DNA of 23,282 bases from Caulobacteraceae bacterium (GTDB lineage Bacteria; Pseudomonadota; Alphaproteobacteria; Caulobacterales; Caulobacteraceae): positions 1 to 23,282 of the forward strand of contig SDZP01000012.1 in NCBI GenBank assembly GCA_004144935.1, given 5' to 3'. The notes under the pieces are model-generated. The model saw nothing but the letters and a program-made list of their open reading frames with translations, did no database searches and was not told where the DNA came from. The translations under genes and the position numbers were made by a program. Positions 1 through 8,123 of this stretch are shown in pieces. Numbering within the stretch: the stretch's first letter is position 1; every line of letters begins with the position of its first letter.

Positions 1-185
1 GCCTGGCGCTTGCCGACGAAGACGCGCAGGCCGAGGTCCCGCGCCTCCTCGCGCTCGACCTCTTCCAGATCGCCCAGCCGGACCGAGACCGACAGGGACT
101 GGCGTTCGGCATAGGCCGCCTCGGCGGCATCCGCGCCGGCGGCCATGGCGGCGCCGACGAGGTCGTTCAACAGGGTTTCGTCCAT
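1..185 (-). CDS. pmbA: PmbA/TldD-family metalloprotease, N-terminal fragment (cut by window edge)
   Basis: Only the first 61 codons are in the window; the gene runs off the left edge. The visible translation begins MDETLLNDLVGAAMAAGADA and contains the segment VRLGDLEEVEREEARDLGLR (about residues 36-55) followed by VFVGKRQ. This is the characteristic N-terminal part of PmbA, the partner of TldD in a cytoplasmic zinc protease known for microcin B17 maturation and CcdA degradation. The metal-binding part is outside the window. The ATG at 185 is chosen because it gives the usual PmbA N-terminus; the Shine-Dalgarno signal before it is weak. Family identity is fairly sure from the EVEREEARDLGLR block; its role in this organism is inferred. 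Confidence 0.85.
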   Translation of the reverse strand, partial: MDETLLNDLVGAAMAAGADAAEAAYAERQSLSVSVRLGDLEEVEREEARDLGLRVFVGKRQ

Positions 186-200
186 CAGGGGCTTATGGGC

Positions 201-350
201 GCCGGAGGGGCAGGTCGCAAGGCCTCCGGCTGGGGACGGGCTCGCCGCGGGCTCGATGTCGATGCTTTTTGGGCGCCAGGTCGGGGACAGGTACGCCGGG
301 ACAGGGTTGGGTGCGTCTGGTCAGGTCGGCGCGGCGGCGAACCCGTCCCC
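201..350. repeat. Intergenic inverted-repeat element between pmbA and the MAPEG gene
   Basis: Two nested structures fill this gap. An 8-bp inverted repeat GCCGGAGG/CCTCCGGC (201-208 and 223-230) encloses a 14-base loop. Outside it, a 17-base arm at 232-248 (GGGGACGGGCTCGCCGC) is matched in reverse complement at 334-350 with 16 of 17 positions identical, separated by 85 bases. The second arm ends two bases beyond the MAPEG stop codon. It may end MAPEG transcription or be a dispersed repeat. No T-run follows in the MAPEG direction, so it is not a classical intrinsic terminator. Confidence 0.6.
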
Positions 351-352
351 AT

Positions 353-757
353 CTAGGTGATGGCGAAGAACAGGCAGGAGGCGATGAGGAAGATGTAGGC
401 CAGCCAGGTCAGCACCACCCCGACGGTGCGCAGCATGGAGACGCCGCCGCTGTTGCTGAGGCCGATGGCGTGCAGCACCCGGCCGACGAACAGCACCAGG
501 CCGCCGATGTGGACCAGCAGCGGCGGGGCGCCGGTCAGCTCCAGCACCACCAGGCCGATCAGGGCGGACGGGATGTATTCGACGGCGTTGCCCTGGGCGC
601 GGATGGCCTGCAGCAGTTCGGCGATGCCCTCGTCGCCCAGGGCCACCTTGTGCTTCTGGCGCTGGCGCACGACCAGCAGCGACAGGATCAAGAGCAGCAG
701 CAGGTGCAGCCCGACCCAGAGGGCGGCGGCATGACCTACGGAGTCCAGCGACGGCAT
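353..757 (-). CDS. MAPEG family integral membrane protein
   Basis: A 134-residue protein with about four hydrophobic segments (roughly 10-30, 62-76, 80-96 and 109-132). The conserved MAPEG block RAQGNAVEYIP is at residues 53-63, and GRVLHAIG follows at 92-99. MAPEG proteins are inner-membrane proteins related to eukaryotic microsomal glutathione S-transferases and eicosanoid enzymes. Most bacterial members have no assigned substrate, and a glutathione-linked detoxification role is only a family-based guess. Length is normal for the family. The ATG at 757 is preceded by GGGGAA as a plausible ribosome site. The promoter region upstream (758-856) contains one GANTC site at 827-831. The neighbouring M14 peptidase lies upstream on the same strand but is separated by a hairpin repeat, so joint transcription is uncertain. 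Confidence 0.85.
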   Translation of the reverse strand: MPSLDSVGHAAALWVGLHLLLLLILSLLVVRQRQKHKVALGDEGIAELLQAIRAQGNAVEYIPSALIGLVVLELTGAPPLLVHIGGLVLFVGRVLHAIGLSNSGGVSMLRTVGVVLTWLAYIFLIASCLFFAIT

Positions 758-856
758 GCGTATTCCCCGATCTCGAAGCGCGGGATTAGTGGCTCATTCG
801 GCAGGCGGATCAATAACGTTAAGGATGAATCAGGGGCTGCAACACCTACTCCGCTC

Positions 857-928
857 ATCCTGACGCAAGTCAGGATCCACCCGCGTGCGCCAGCGCCCTG
901 TCCCGTGGGTCCTGACTTGCGTCAGGAC
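857..928. repeat. Paired inverted hairpin element (REP/BIME-like), copy 1
   Basis: Two 20-base hairpins in opposite orientation are separated by 32 bases. The left one (857-876) has stem ATCCTGAC/GTCAGGAT with loop GCAA. The right one (909-928) has stem GTCCTGAC/GTCAGGAC with loop TTGC. Their 16-base cores (859-874 and 911-926) are exact reverse complements of each other. It lies between the stop codon of the M14 peptidase (943) and the start of MAPEG. The arrangement resembles REP/BIME elements, and the outer context matches the element at 19196-19310. Confidence 0.75.
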
Positions 929-942
929 ATTCGGAGGTGGGG

Positions 943-2775
943 CTAGAGCTCCCGCCCGATCGGGTAGAGCCGGAAGCGCTGATCGTGGAAGGGCGTGCGC
1001 TCGTAGAACCAGCCGAGGCGGGCGTCCGGGTCCCTGGCGAAGGCCGGGTCGGCGGCCAGCCTGGCCTCGAACGCCGCCTTCAGTTCGGGATCGGCGGCCA
1101 GCATGCGATCGGCCAGCGGGGCAACGGCGTAGCCCTCGATGTACTCCACCCGGTTCAGCACCTCCGGGATCATGCCCCAGGCGAAGAAGCTCTCCGAGGA
1201 CTGCGGCTCCAGCAGCAGCACGACGATGTCGCCGAGCGGCTGGTCGGTGGAGATGCGCACCGAGCCGGCCGGATAGACCCAGTCGCGGGTCTCCGGCGTG
1301 ACCTTGCTGACGGTGATCGGCACATGGCCCTCGTTGGTGGCGCTGGCGACCTTGGGATCGTCGAGGCGCAGCATCTCGACCTTGACGGTCTTCGGCGCGG
1401 TCAGGGTCTCCATCGTCACGCCGTGGATCTTCAGCCGTTCGATCAGGTCGGCGCGGTAGCCGGGCACCCAGTAGGCCTTGGGGCGCTTCAGCTTCAGGCT
1501 CGGCCTGCTGCCATAAAATGGCAGCTGCCAGAGCTCGGGGTCGGGCTTGCCGAGCCAGCGCAGCTCTTTGCCACCCGAGGCGGCGCTGTCGTAGGTCTCG
1601 TAGAGGATGCCCTTGAACGGGCGGGTGCGGACATTGGCCTCGTCGGGCACGAAGTTGGCGGCGATCTCGGCGGGGCGGGCGGCGCGGTCCCAGGCAATGG
1701 CGGAGCGCAGGTCGCCGCCCTTGGAGCCCAGCAGGCGCAGGGCCTCCTCGATGAAGACGTAGGTTCCCAGCACCCGCTGCTCGTGGGGTTTGAGGCTGTG
1801 GTTCTCGATCAGGATGGTCGGGACGTGGGCCGCCGAGCCCCAGCCGTTGGAGAAGCGCTCGCCCAGGCCCCCGTCGCTGAGACCCTTCTTCGGGTTGCGG
1901 TCGTCGAGGGCGAAGACCAGTTCGCCCGGGATGTGGCCTTGCTTCTCCAGCGCCTGGTACATGGCCGGCTTGAAGACGCCGTCCAGCCATTTCGAGCTGG
2001 CCGGCGAGCGGCTGAAGGCGCCGTCCTCGCCGTTGAAGCCGAAGGTGACGTCGTACTGGTAGTCGATGCCGTCGGTGACGTGGACGTCGACGTAGAGGTC
2101 GGGCCTGTATTTGTTGGCCAGGGCGCGGACGGCGCGCATCTCCGGCTGGTCCAGCTTCATGTAGTCGCGGTTGAGGTTCTGGTTGGTGGCGGTGTTGCGC
2201 CAGCCCTGGATGCGGGGTCCGCGCTGGTTGGGGCGGCTGTAGGGGCCGGCCCGTTCGTGGCCGTCGACCGAGAGGATGGGGATGAGGATCAGGTTGACCT
2301 TATCGACCAGGCTGTCCTTGCCGTAGAAGGCGATGTCGCGCAGCAGCATCATGCCGGCGTCCTTGCCGTCGATCTCGCCCGGATGGATGCCGGCCTGGAC
2401 CAGCAGCACCGGCTTGTCCGGATCGAATTTCGGGCCGTCCTTGCTGACCATCACCGCATAGATCGGCCGGCCTTCCGGCGAGACGCCGAACGGCTCGATG
2501 CGGATCAGGTCGCTGGCGGCGTCGAGCCGGTCGAACCAGGCGCGGGTGTCGGCGTAGTTGGGGGAGAAGTCGTGCTCGGGGTCCTGCTCGAAGGCGCTGG
2601 CCCAAGGGTCGGTCGCGGGACGCAGGAGCTCCTTGGACTTGCCGTTCCATTCGGGCGCGGGCGGCAGGAAGGGCTGGTCCCAGGGCTTGGCGTTGGGGAT
2701 GCGGGGGGCGTCTTGGGACATGGCGGGACTCGAGAGCAGGAACAGCGCCGCAAGGGCGAGGGGGAGCTTGCGCAT
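943..2775 (-). CDS. Secreted M14 family zinc carboxypeptidase
   Basis: A 610-residue protein with a Sec signal peptide (residues 1 to about 20, MRKLPLALAALFLLSSPAMS), so it should act in the periplasm or outside the cell. The M14 zinc site is visible: HPGE at 131-134 gives the first His and Glu ligands, and H232 in DLYVDVHVTDG is the third. NLNRDY at 200-205 corresponds to the Asn-Arg pair that holds the substrate's terminal carboxylate. E324 in the segment ILIENHS is the likely catalytic base. The catalytic domain fills roughly residues 75-345; the remaining 260 residues form a C-terminal extension I do not recognise. Family knowledge predicts removal of C-terminal residues from peptides or peptidoglycan stems; the substrate is unknown. 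The ATG at 2775 is fixed by the signal peptide. Confidence 0.9.
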   Translation of the reverse strand: MRKLPLALAALFLLSSPAMSQDAPRIPNAKPWDQPFLPPAPEWNGKSKELLRPATDPWASAFEQDPEHDFSPNYADTRAWFDRLDAASDLIRIEPFGVSPEGRPIYAVMVSKDGPKFDPDKPVLLVQAGIHPGEIDGKDAGMMLLRDIAFYGKDSLVDKVNLILIPILSVDGHERAGPYSRPNQRGPRIQGWRNTATNQNLNRDYMKLDQPEMRAVRALANKYRPDLYVDVHVTDGIDYQYDVTFGFNGEDGAFSRSPASSKWLDGVFKPAMYQALEKQGHIPGELVFALDDRNPKKGLSDGGLGERFSNGWGSAAHVPTILIENHSLKPHEQRVLGTYVFIEEALRLLGSKGGDLRSAIAWDRAARPAEIAANFVPDEANVRTRPFKGILYETYDSAASGGKELRWLGKPDPELWQLPFYGSRPSLKLKRPKAYWVPGYRADLIERLKIHGVTMETLTAPKTVKVEMLRLDDPKVASATNEGHVPITVSKVTPETRDWVYPAGSVRISTDQPLGDIVVLLLEPQSSESFFAWGMIPEVLNRVEYIEGYAVAPLADRMLAADPELKAAFEARLAADPAFARDPDARLGWFYERTPFHDQRFRLYPIGREL

Positions 2776-2830
2776 GGGGCCGGTGTAGGCCGTTTCGGCC
2801 GAGGTGTCAGGCGCCGCCGATCACGCTCCA

Positions 2831-2846
2831 GGCCGGCCCTCCGGCC
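2831..2846 (-). terminator. GC hairpin after the small membrane protein gene, possible weak terminator
   Basis: A 6-bp stem GGCCGG/CCGGCC with loop CCCT lies 6 bases past the stop codon at 2853-2855, in the 77-base gap before the M14 start. There is no T-run after it on the minus strand, so it may act only as a 3'-end stabiliser, or be chance in GC-rich DNA. Confidence 0.3.
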
Positions 2847-2852
2847 GTCAGG

Positions 2853-3119
2853 TCAGGTGTGGATCGACGGCTCGCTGCTCTGGATCCGCAGATGGTTGCC
2901 AATGCGGCTGCCCCGGCCGGTCAAGGCGCGGTCGATGAGGCCGAGCGGACGCCAGGCGTAGTAGAGCGCCTTGCCGGGCAGGTTGACCGGATAGATGACG
3001 TACTTCTGCTGATCCCGGATCCAGGTGCGGGACTGGGTCTCGCGGAACCAGACGTAGCCGCCGACATAGGCCAGGACGGCGATGACGATCAGGACGAGGG
3101 TTCGGCGGGGCAGGCGCAT
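2853..3119 (-). CDS. Small single-pass membrane protein, translationally coupled to ubiD
   Basis: An 88-residue protein starting MRLPRRTLVLIVIAVLAYVG, with two or three Arg before one hydrophobic helix (about residues 7-26). A polar tail contains YPVNLPGKALYYAWRPLGLI and ends with a basic stretch. This suggests a bitopic inner-membrane protein. I do not recognise the family. Its ATG overlaps the ubiD stop codon by one base (TGATG at 3121-3117), so translation is probably coupled to ubiD. The context suggests a role near ubiquinone synthesis or a membrane-associated Ubi complex, but that is inference from position only. Confidence 0.75.
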   Translation of the reverse strand: MRLPRRTLVLIVIAVLAYVGGYVWFRETQSRTWIRDQQKYVIYPVNLPGKALYYAWRPLGLIDRALTGRGSRIGNHLRIQSSEPSIHT

Positions 3120-4645
3120 CACCAGATCGGCTTTCCTTCTCCGGGCAGGCCCAGGCGGCTCCACATCTCGCTGACCTTGTCGACGACGGCCGGGTCCATG
3201 GCGATCTTTACCCCCCACTCGCGGTGGGTCTCCGGCGGCAGCTTGTCGGTGGCGTCCAGCCCGATCTTGCTGCCCAGGCCGCTCTCGGGGCTGGCGAAGT
3301 CGAGGTAGTCGATCGGGGTGTTCTCGATGACGGTGATGTCGCGGGCCGGATCCATGCGGGTGCTGAGCGCCCACATGACGTCCTTCCAGTCGCGGGCGTT
3401 GATGTCGTCGTCCACGACGATGACCCACTTGGTGTACATGAACTGGCGCAGGTAGCTCCAGACGCCAAGCATGATGCGCTTGGCGTGGCCGGGGTAGGCC
3501 TTCTTCATGCTGACCACGGCGATGCGGTAGCTGCAGCCCTCCGGCGGCAGCCAGAAGTCGACGATCTCCGGGAACTGCTGGCGGATCAGCGGGATGAACA
3601 CCTCGTTGAGCGCCTCGCCCAGCACCGACGGCTCGTCCGGCGGCCGGCCGGTGAAGGTGGTGTGGTAGATGGCGTCCTTGCGGTGGGTGATGCAGCTGAC
3701 CTGGAAGACCGGGAACTTCTCCACCGAATTGTAGTAGCCGGTGTGGTCGCCGTAGGGGCCCTCGTCCTCGAACTCGTCGAGCAGGACGTGGCCCTCGATG
3801 ACGATCTCGGCCTGGGCCGGGACCATCAGCGGCACGGTCCTGGCGGGGACGAGATCGAGCTTGGAGCCGCGCAGGATGCCGGCGAACTGGTATTCGCTGA
3901 GGGTGTCCGGCACCGGGGTCACGGCGGCCAGGATGGTGCCGGGATCGGCGCCGATGACGGCGCAGGCGGGCAGGGGCTCGCGCTTGCCGGACTTCTTGTG
4001 GCGCCCGTAGTGCTGGGCCCCGCCCCGGTGGGCCAGCCAGCGCATGATCGCCCGGTCCTTGCCCAAGAGCTGCATGCGGTAGATGCCGAGGTTGTAGTCG
4101 TCCTCCTTGGCGTCGGACGGCCCCTTGGTGACCACCAGCGGCCAGGTGATCAGCGGGGCCGGCTCGCCCGGCCAGCAGGTCTGCACCGGCAGGCGGTTGA
4201 GGTCGATCTGGTCGCCCTTCAGCACCACCTGCTGCACCGGCGCGGTCTTCACATGGCGCGGACGCATGGAGAGCACCGTGCCGGCCAGGGGCAGCAGGTC
4301 GAAGGCGTCCTTCAGGCCACGCGGCGGATCGGGCTGGCGCAAAAAGGCCAGCAGTTCGCCGACCTCGCGCAGTTCGGCCCCCGTGGTGCGCGGCTTGCCG
4401 CCGAGGGTGACGCCCATGGCCACCCGCTTCACCGTGCCGAACAGGTTGGCCAGGCAGGGCATGTCCGATTTCGTGCCGTCGGCCTTCAGCACGTTCTCGA
4501 ACAGCACCGCCGGCCCGCCGGCGGCCAGCAGGCGGGTGCAGATCTCGGTCATCTCCAGCTCGGTGGAGACCGGCTCGCTGACCCGCACCAGCTCGCCCGA
4601 CTTTTCCAGGGCGGCGATGAAATCGCGGAGCGAGCGGTAGGCCAT
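3119..4645 (-). CDS. ubiD: UbiD family 4-hydroxy-3-polyprenylbenzoate decarboxylase
   Basis: A 508-residue protein, close to the usual UbiD length, beginning MAYRSLRDFIAALEKSGELV as family members do. UbiD is a prenylated-FMN-dependent decarboxylase that removes the carboxyl group of 4-hydroxy-3-polyprenylbenzoate in ubiquinone synthesis; it needs UbiX to make the cofactor, and UbiX is not in this window. Diagnostic blocks are YNLGIYRMQLLGKDRAIMRW (from about 184, with R190), IVIEG at 281-285, and the catalytic-acid segment DEFEDEGPYGDHTGYY at 290-305. No key segment is missing. The stop codon shares one base with the next gene. Its promoter lies in the divergent gap shared with the siderophore receptor gene. 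Related UbiD enzymes act on other aromatics, but the N-terminus and length favour the ubiquinone enzyme. Confidence 0.93.
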   Translation of the reverse strand: MAYRSLRDFIAALEKSGELVRVSEPVSTELEMTEICTRLLAAGGPAVLFENVLKADGTKSDMPCLANLFGTVKRVAMGVTLGGKPRTTGAELREVGELLAFLRQPDPPRGLKDAFDLLPLAGTVLSMRPRHVKTAPVQQVVLKGDQIDLNRLPVQTCWPGEPAPLITWPLVVTKGPSDAKEDDYNLGIYRMQLLGKDRAIMRWLAHRGGAQHYGRHKKSGKREPLPACAVIGADPGTILAAVTPVPDTLSEYQFAGILRGSKLDLVPARTVPLMVPAQAEIVIEGHVLLDEFEDEGPYGDHTGYYNSVEKFPVFQVSCITHRKDAIYHTTFTGRPPDEPSVLGEALNEVFIPLIRQQFPEIVDFWLPPEGCSYRIAVVSMKKAYPGHAKRIMLGVWSYLRQFMYTKWVIVVDDDINARDWKDVMWALSTRMDPARDITVIENTPIDYLDFASPESGLGSKIGLDATDKLPPETHREWGVKIAMDPAVVDKVSEMWSRLGLPGEGKPIW

Positions 4646-4838
4646 GAACGGGATCCTTGCGTGTCACCCGATCTAGCGCTCTTCGCGCACAGGGGAAACG
4701 CAGCAGTTGGCATCCTGCCGTCTGAGGCTTTCGGGACACGGCCGGGCGTTCAGAAGGCTGACGCATCATCGCGCTGTTGCGACGCGTTCTCAGATCGACT
4801 ACCTGCGACCCCTTCTCAATTGATGGGGGTGTTCCTCG

Positions 4839-6992
4839 ATGCGCTTCGTTCTCCTGGCTTCGGCCGCGATGGGTCTGGTTCTGACGGCAGGAGCCGCCTC
4901 GGCCCAGGAGGCGCAGGATGAGGTCGACGCCGTGGTCATCACCGGCTCGCAGGTCGCGTTGCCGAACCCCTACGAGGGCGGCCAGGTGGCGCGCGGTGGG
5001 CGGGTCGGCATGTTCGGGGCGCTGGACAACATGGACACGCCGTTCTCGGTGGTCGCCTACACCGAGGAGCTGGCCCGCAACCAGTTGGCCGAGGGGGTCG
5101 GCGACATCCTGCAGAACGACCCGGTCGTTCGCGTCGCCAAGGGCTTCGGCAACTTCCAGGAGCTGTACGTCATCCGCGGCTTCCCGGTGTACTCCGACGA
5201 CATGACATACAACGGCGTCTACGGCATCCTGCCGCGCCAGTTCGTGGCCGCCGAGTTCCTGGAGCGGGTCGAGGTCTTCCATGGCGCCACGGCATTCCTG
5301 AACGGCGCGGCCCCCGGCGGCAGCGGCGTCGGCGGGGCCTTTAACCTGGTTCCCAAGCGGGCGCCGGACGCGGCGCTCAACCGCCTGACGACCAGCATCG
5401 AGACCGGCGGCGCCCTCTACGGCGCCTTCGACGGGGCCCGGCGCTTCGGGCCGGACGGCGACTTCGGCGTCCGCGTCAACATCGCCGCCCGCGACGGCGA
5501 GACCTCGGTCGAGGACCAGGAGCGCAGCCTGTTCGTCGGCGCGCTTGGCGTCGACTATCGCGGCGACCGGTTCCGCTTCTCCGCCGACGTCGGCCTGCAG
5601 GACAACCGCATCGACGCCCCGCGCCCGAGCGTGACCCCCAACGGCGCCATCCCACGTCCGCCGTCGGCGGACAGCAACTTCGCCCAGCCCTGGACCTACA
5701 CCGACGAGCGCCAGCTGTTCGGCGTCGCCCGGGCCGAGTTCGACGCCACCGACGACCTGTCGCTGTGGGTCGCGATCGGCGGCCGGGGCGGCCGGGAGCG
5801 CAACGTCCTGGCCAATCCCAACGCCGACCCGGACGGCAGCCTGACCGCCTATCGCTTCGACAACGCCCGCGAGGACCGCATCCTGTCGGCCGACGCCGGC
5901 ATCCGCTGGGCGCTGGAGACGGGGCCGGTCGGCCACCGCCTGGTCGCCTCGGTCAGCTCGGTGAACCTGGAATCGGCCAACGCCTACGCCTTCTCCAGCT
6001 TCTTCACCCCGTTCGCCTCCGACCTCTACAACCCGGTCGACGTCCCGGCCCCGGCGGCCGACTTCTTCATCGGCGGCGCGCTGAAAAACCCCAAGGTCAC
6101 CGAGCGGGTCGAGAACCGCAGCGTCGCGGTGGCCGACATGCTGTCCTTCCTGGACGATCGCGTGCTGGTCACCCTCGGGGCCCGCTGGCAGGAGATCGAC
6201 ACCACCACCTACGACTACAACACCGGGGTGAGCTTCGGCGGCTACAAGGGCGACACCATCACCCCGGCGGTGGCGGTGGTCTACAAGCCCTCGGACCAGA
6301 TCTCGCTCTACGCCAACTACGCCGAGGCCCTGATCCCCGGCCAGATCGCGCCGGCCACCAGCGGCGGCGTGCCGGTGACCAACGCCGGCGAGGTGCTGGA
6401 CCCGTTCAAGGGCAAGCAGCTCGAGGCCGGCGTGAAGTTCGATACGGGCAGGTTCGGCGGCACGGCCAGCGTCTTCTCGATCACCCTGCCCAGCGCCTAT
6501 GTGCAGAACAACAGGTTCGACACCAACGGCGAGCAGCGCAACCAGGGCATCGAATTGTCGGTGTTCGGCGAGCCGGCCCCCGGACTGCGTCTCCTCGGCG
6601 GCGCCACCTGGCTGGACGCCGAACTGACCCGGACGCAGGGCGGCGCCCTGGACGGCAAGCAGCCGATCGGCGTGCCGGAGTGGCAGGTCAACGCCAATGT
6701 CGAGTACGACCTGCCGTTCGCGGACGGCCTGACCGTCGACGGCCGCGTGGTCCATACCGGCGAGCAGCCGGCCAACGCCGCCAACACCGTCAACCTGGAC
6801 AGCTGGACGCGGCTGGATCTGGGCGCCCGCTACCGGCTGACCATCGCCGACAAGCCGGTCACCCTCCGCGCCCGCATCGAGAACGTGACCGACGAGAACT
6901 ACTGGGCCAGCAGCGGCGGCTATCCGGGCGCCAACTACCTGGTGCTGGGCGGGCCGCGCACGGTCAGCCTGTCGGCCTCGGTGGACTTCTAG
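4839..6992 (+). CDS. TonB-dependent siderophore receptor
   Basis: A 717-residue outer-membrane protein with a signal peptide ending near residue 23 (TAGAASAQ). A TonB-box-like stretch DAVVITG follows at about 30-36. The plug domain spans roughly 52-172 (NMDTPFSVVAYTEELARN; ILQNDP; YVIRGFPV; FLERVEVFHGATAFLNG; GSGVGGAFNLVPKRA). The rest is a beta-barrel ending in SLSASVDF, with the terminal Phe that outer-membrane assembly uses. The plug signature matches the siderophore-receptor subgroup (FpvA/FhuE-like); the ligand cannot be read. It heads an operon with a PepSY protein 3 bases downstream, a common arrangement in iron uptake. No convincing Fur box is visible upstream, although an imperfect dyad lies at 4778-4792. 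Confidence 0.93.
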   Translation: MRFVLLASAAMGLVLTAGAASAQEAQDEVDAVVITGSQVALPNPYEGGQVARGGRVGMFGALDNMDTPFSVVAYTEELARNQLAEGVGDILQNDPVVRVAKGFGNFQELYVIRGFPVYSDDMTYNGVYGILPRQFVAAEFLERVEVFHGATAFLNGAAPGGSGVGGAFNLVPKRAPDAALNRLTTSIETGGALYGAFDGARRFGPDGDFGVRVNIAARDGETSVEDQERSLFVGALGVDYRGDRFRFSADVGLQDNRIDAPRPSVTPNGAIPRPPSADSNFAQPWTYTDERQLFGVARAEFDATDDLSLWVAIGGRGGRERNVLANPNADPDGSLTAYRFDNAREDRILSADAGIRWALETGPVGHRLVASVSSVNLESANAYAFSSFFTPFASDLYNPVDVPAPAADFFIGGALKNPKVTERVENRSVAVADMLSFLDDRVLVTLGARWQEIDTTTYDYNTGVSFGGYKGDTITPAVAVVYKPSDQISLYANYAEALIPGQIAPATSGGVPVTNAGEVLDPFKGKQLEAGVKFDTGRFGGTASVFSITLPSAYVQNNRFDTNGEQRNQGIELSVFGEPAPGLRLLGGATWLDAELTRTQGGALDGKQPIGVPEWQVNANVEYDLPFADGLTVDGRVVHTGEQPANAANTVNLDSWTRLDLGARYRLTIADKPVTLRARIENVTDENYWASSGGYPGANYLVLGGPRTVSLSASVDF

Positions 6993-6995
6993 GTC

Positions 6996-8123
6996 TTGCT
7001 CAGGCCCGCGACGATCAGGGTCTGGTCGCTGGTCCACAAATGGACCAGCCTGGTCTGCACCCTGTTCCTGCTGATGCTCTGCCTGACCGGCCTGCCGCTG
7101 ATCTTCCACCACGAGATCGACGACGCGCTCGGCCATGACAGATGGCGGCCCGCCAACCCCGCCGGGCCGTTGATGACCTACGACCAGGTGCTGGCCACGG
7201 CGCTGCAGCGCCAGCCCGGCCATGCGCCGATCTTCATGAGCTTCGACACCGACCGGCCGGTGGTCAACGTCACCTCCGGCCCGACGGCCGATGCGCCCGA
7301 GGCGAAGATGGTCTTCGCCCCCATCGACCGGACCAGCGGCGCGCCGGTGCCGCCGACGCCAGCCGGCGGGGTGATGGACTTCATCCTGCATCTGCACACC
7401 GACATGTTCCTGGGTCTGGCCGGGATGCTGTTTCTCGGGGCCATGGGGGTGCTGTTCACCGCCTCCATCATCAGCGGCATCGTCGTCTATGCGCCCTTCA
7501 TGCGGCGGCTGAAGTTCGGCACGGTGCGGGCCAGCCGCTCAAGCCGGGTCAAATGGCTCGACTATCACAACGTCTTGGGGGCGGTGACCCTGGCCTGGGT
7601 GCTGGTGGTCGGCGTCACCGGGGTGATCAACACCCTCGCAAAGCCGATCACCGACAACTGGAAGGCCACGGCCCTGACGGCCCTGGCCGCGCCCTATCAG
7701 GGAAAGCCTGCCGCCACGCACCGGGCCAGCGTCGACGCGGCGGTGCGCACCGCCCAGGCGGCGATGCCGGGCATGCAGGTGCAGTTCGTCGCCTTTCCGG
7801 GCAGCGGCTATTCCACCTCCCATCACTACGCCGTCTTCCTGCACGGGACGACGCCGCTCACCCAGCATCTGGCCAGGCCGGCCCTGATCGATGCGCAGAC
7901 CGGTGAACTCACGGCGGTGCAGGACATGCCGCTGCTGTCCAAGGCCCTCTCGCTGTCGCAGCCGCTGCATTTCGGCGACTACGGCGGGCTGCCGTTGAAG
8001 ATCCTCTGGGCCATCCTCGACCTGATCACCCTGGTGGTGCTGGGCAGCGGGCTCTACCTGTGGGCCGGCGGCGGCCGGAAGAAGCGCGTCGCCTTCGAGC
8101 CGACGTCGGAGAGTCTGGCGTGA
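6996..8123 (+). CDS. PepSY-associated membrane protein, probable ferric-siderophore reductase-type partner
   Basis: A 375-residue inner-membrane protein with four predicted helices (about 15-37, 137-168, 192-215 and 332-356) and two periplasmic PepSY-like regions between them. Conserved His residues flank the helices: H14, H38/H39, H132 and H134 (LHLHTD), H191 (DYHNVLG) and H325 (PLHFGDYGG). These fit the PepSY/PiuB family, some members of which release iron from siderophores by reduction. The start must be TTG at 6996: the receptor's stop codon at 6990-6992 is in the same frame, no ATG or GTG precedes the first helix, and GGTGGA at about 6980-6985 can serve as ribosome site. The gap to the receptor is 3 bases, so it is co-transcribed. 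The downstream gene overlaps by 4 bases. Confidence 0.9.
   Translation: MLRPATIRVWSLVHKWTSLVCTLFLLMLCLTGLPLIFHHEIDDALGHDRWRPANPAGPLMTYDQVLATALQRQPGHAPIFMSFDTDRPVVNVTSGPTADAPEAKMVFAPIDRTSGAPVPPTPAGGVMDFILHLHTDMFLGLAGMLFLGAMGVLFTASIISGIVVYAPFMRRLKFGTVRASRSSRVKWLDYHNVLGAVTLAWVLVVGVTGVINTLAKPITDNWKATALTALAAPYQGKPAATHRASVDAAVRTAQAAMPGMQVQFVAFPGSGYSTSHHYAVFLHGTTPLTQHLARPALIDAQTGELTAVQDMPLLSKALSLSQPLHFGDYGGLPLKILWAILDLITLVVLGSGLYLWAGGGRKKRVAFEPTSESLA

Noticed and set aside
937..2961. 674-codon plus-strand open frame opposite the M14 peptidase
   Set aside because: No start signal or family motif; biased composition typical of the mirror frame of a GC-rich gene.
4778..4792. Imperfect dyad TGCGACGCGTTCTCA upstream of the receptor as a Fur or RirA site
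   Set aside because: The match to any iron-regulator consensus I know is too weak and the core is GC-rich; it may be chance.
4646..4838. Riboswitch upstream of the siderophore receptor
   Set aside because: No recognisable cobalamin or other riboswitch core was found; the gap looks like an ordinary divergent promoter region.
2853..7397. Very long minus-strand open frame (over 1500 codons) opposite the siderophore receptor and through ubiD's other frame
   Set aside because: It is antisense or out of frame to strongly recognisable genes, its translation is low-complexity (rich in Gly, Arg, Ala, Val, His), and such frames are expected in very GC-rich DNA. Only its last 88 codons are a real gene.
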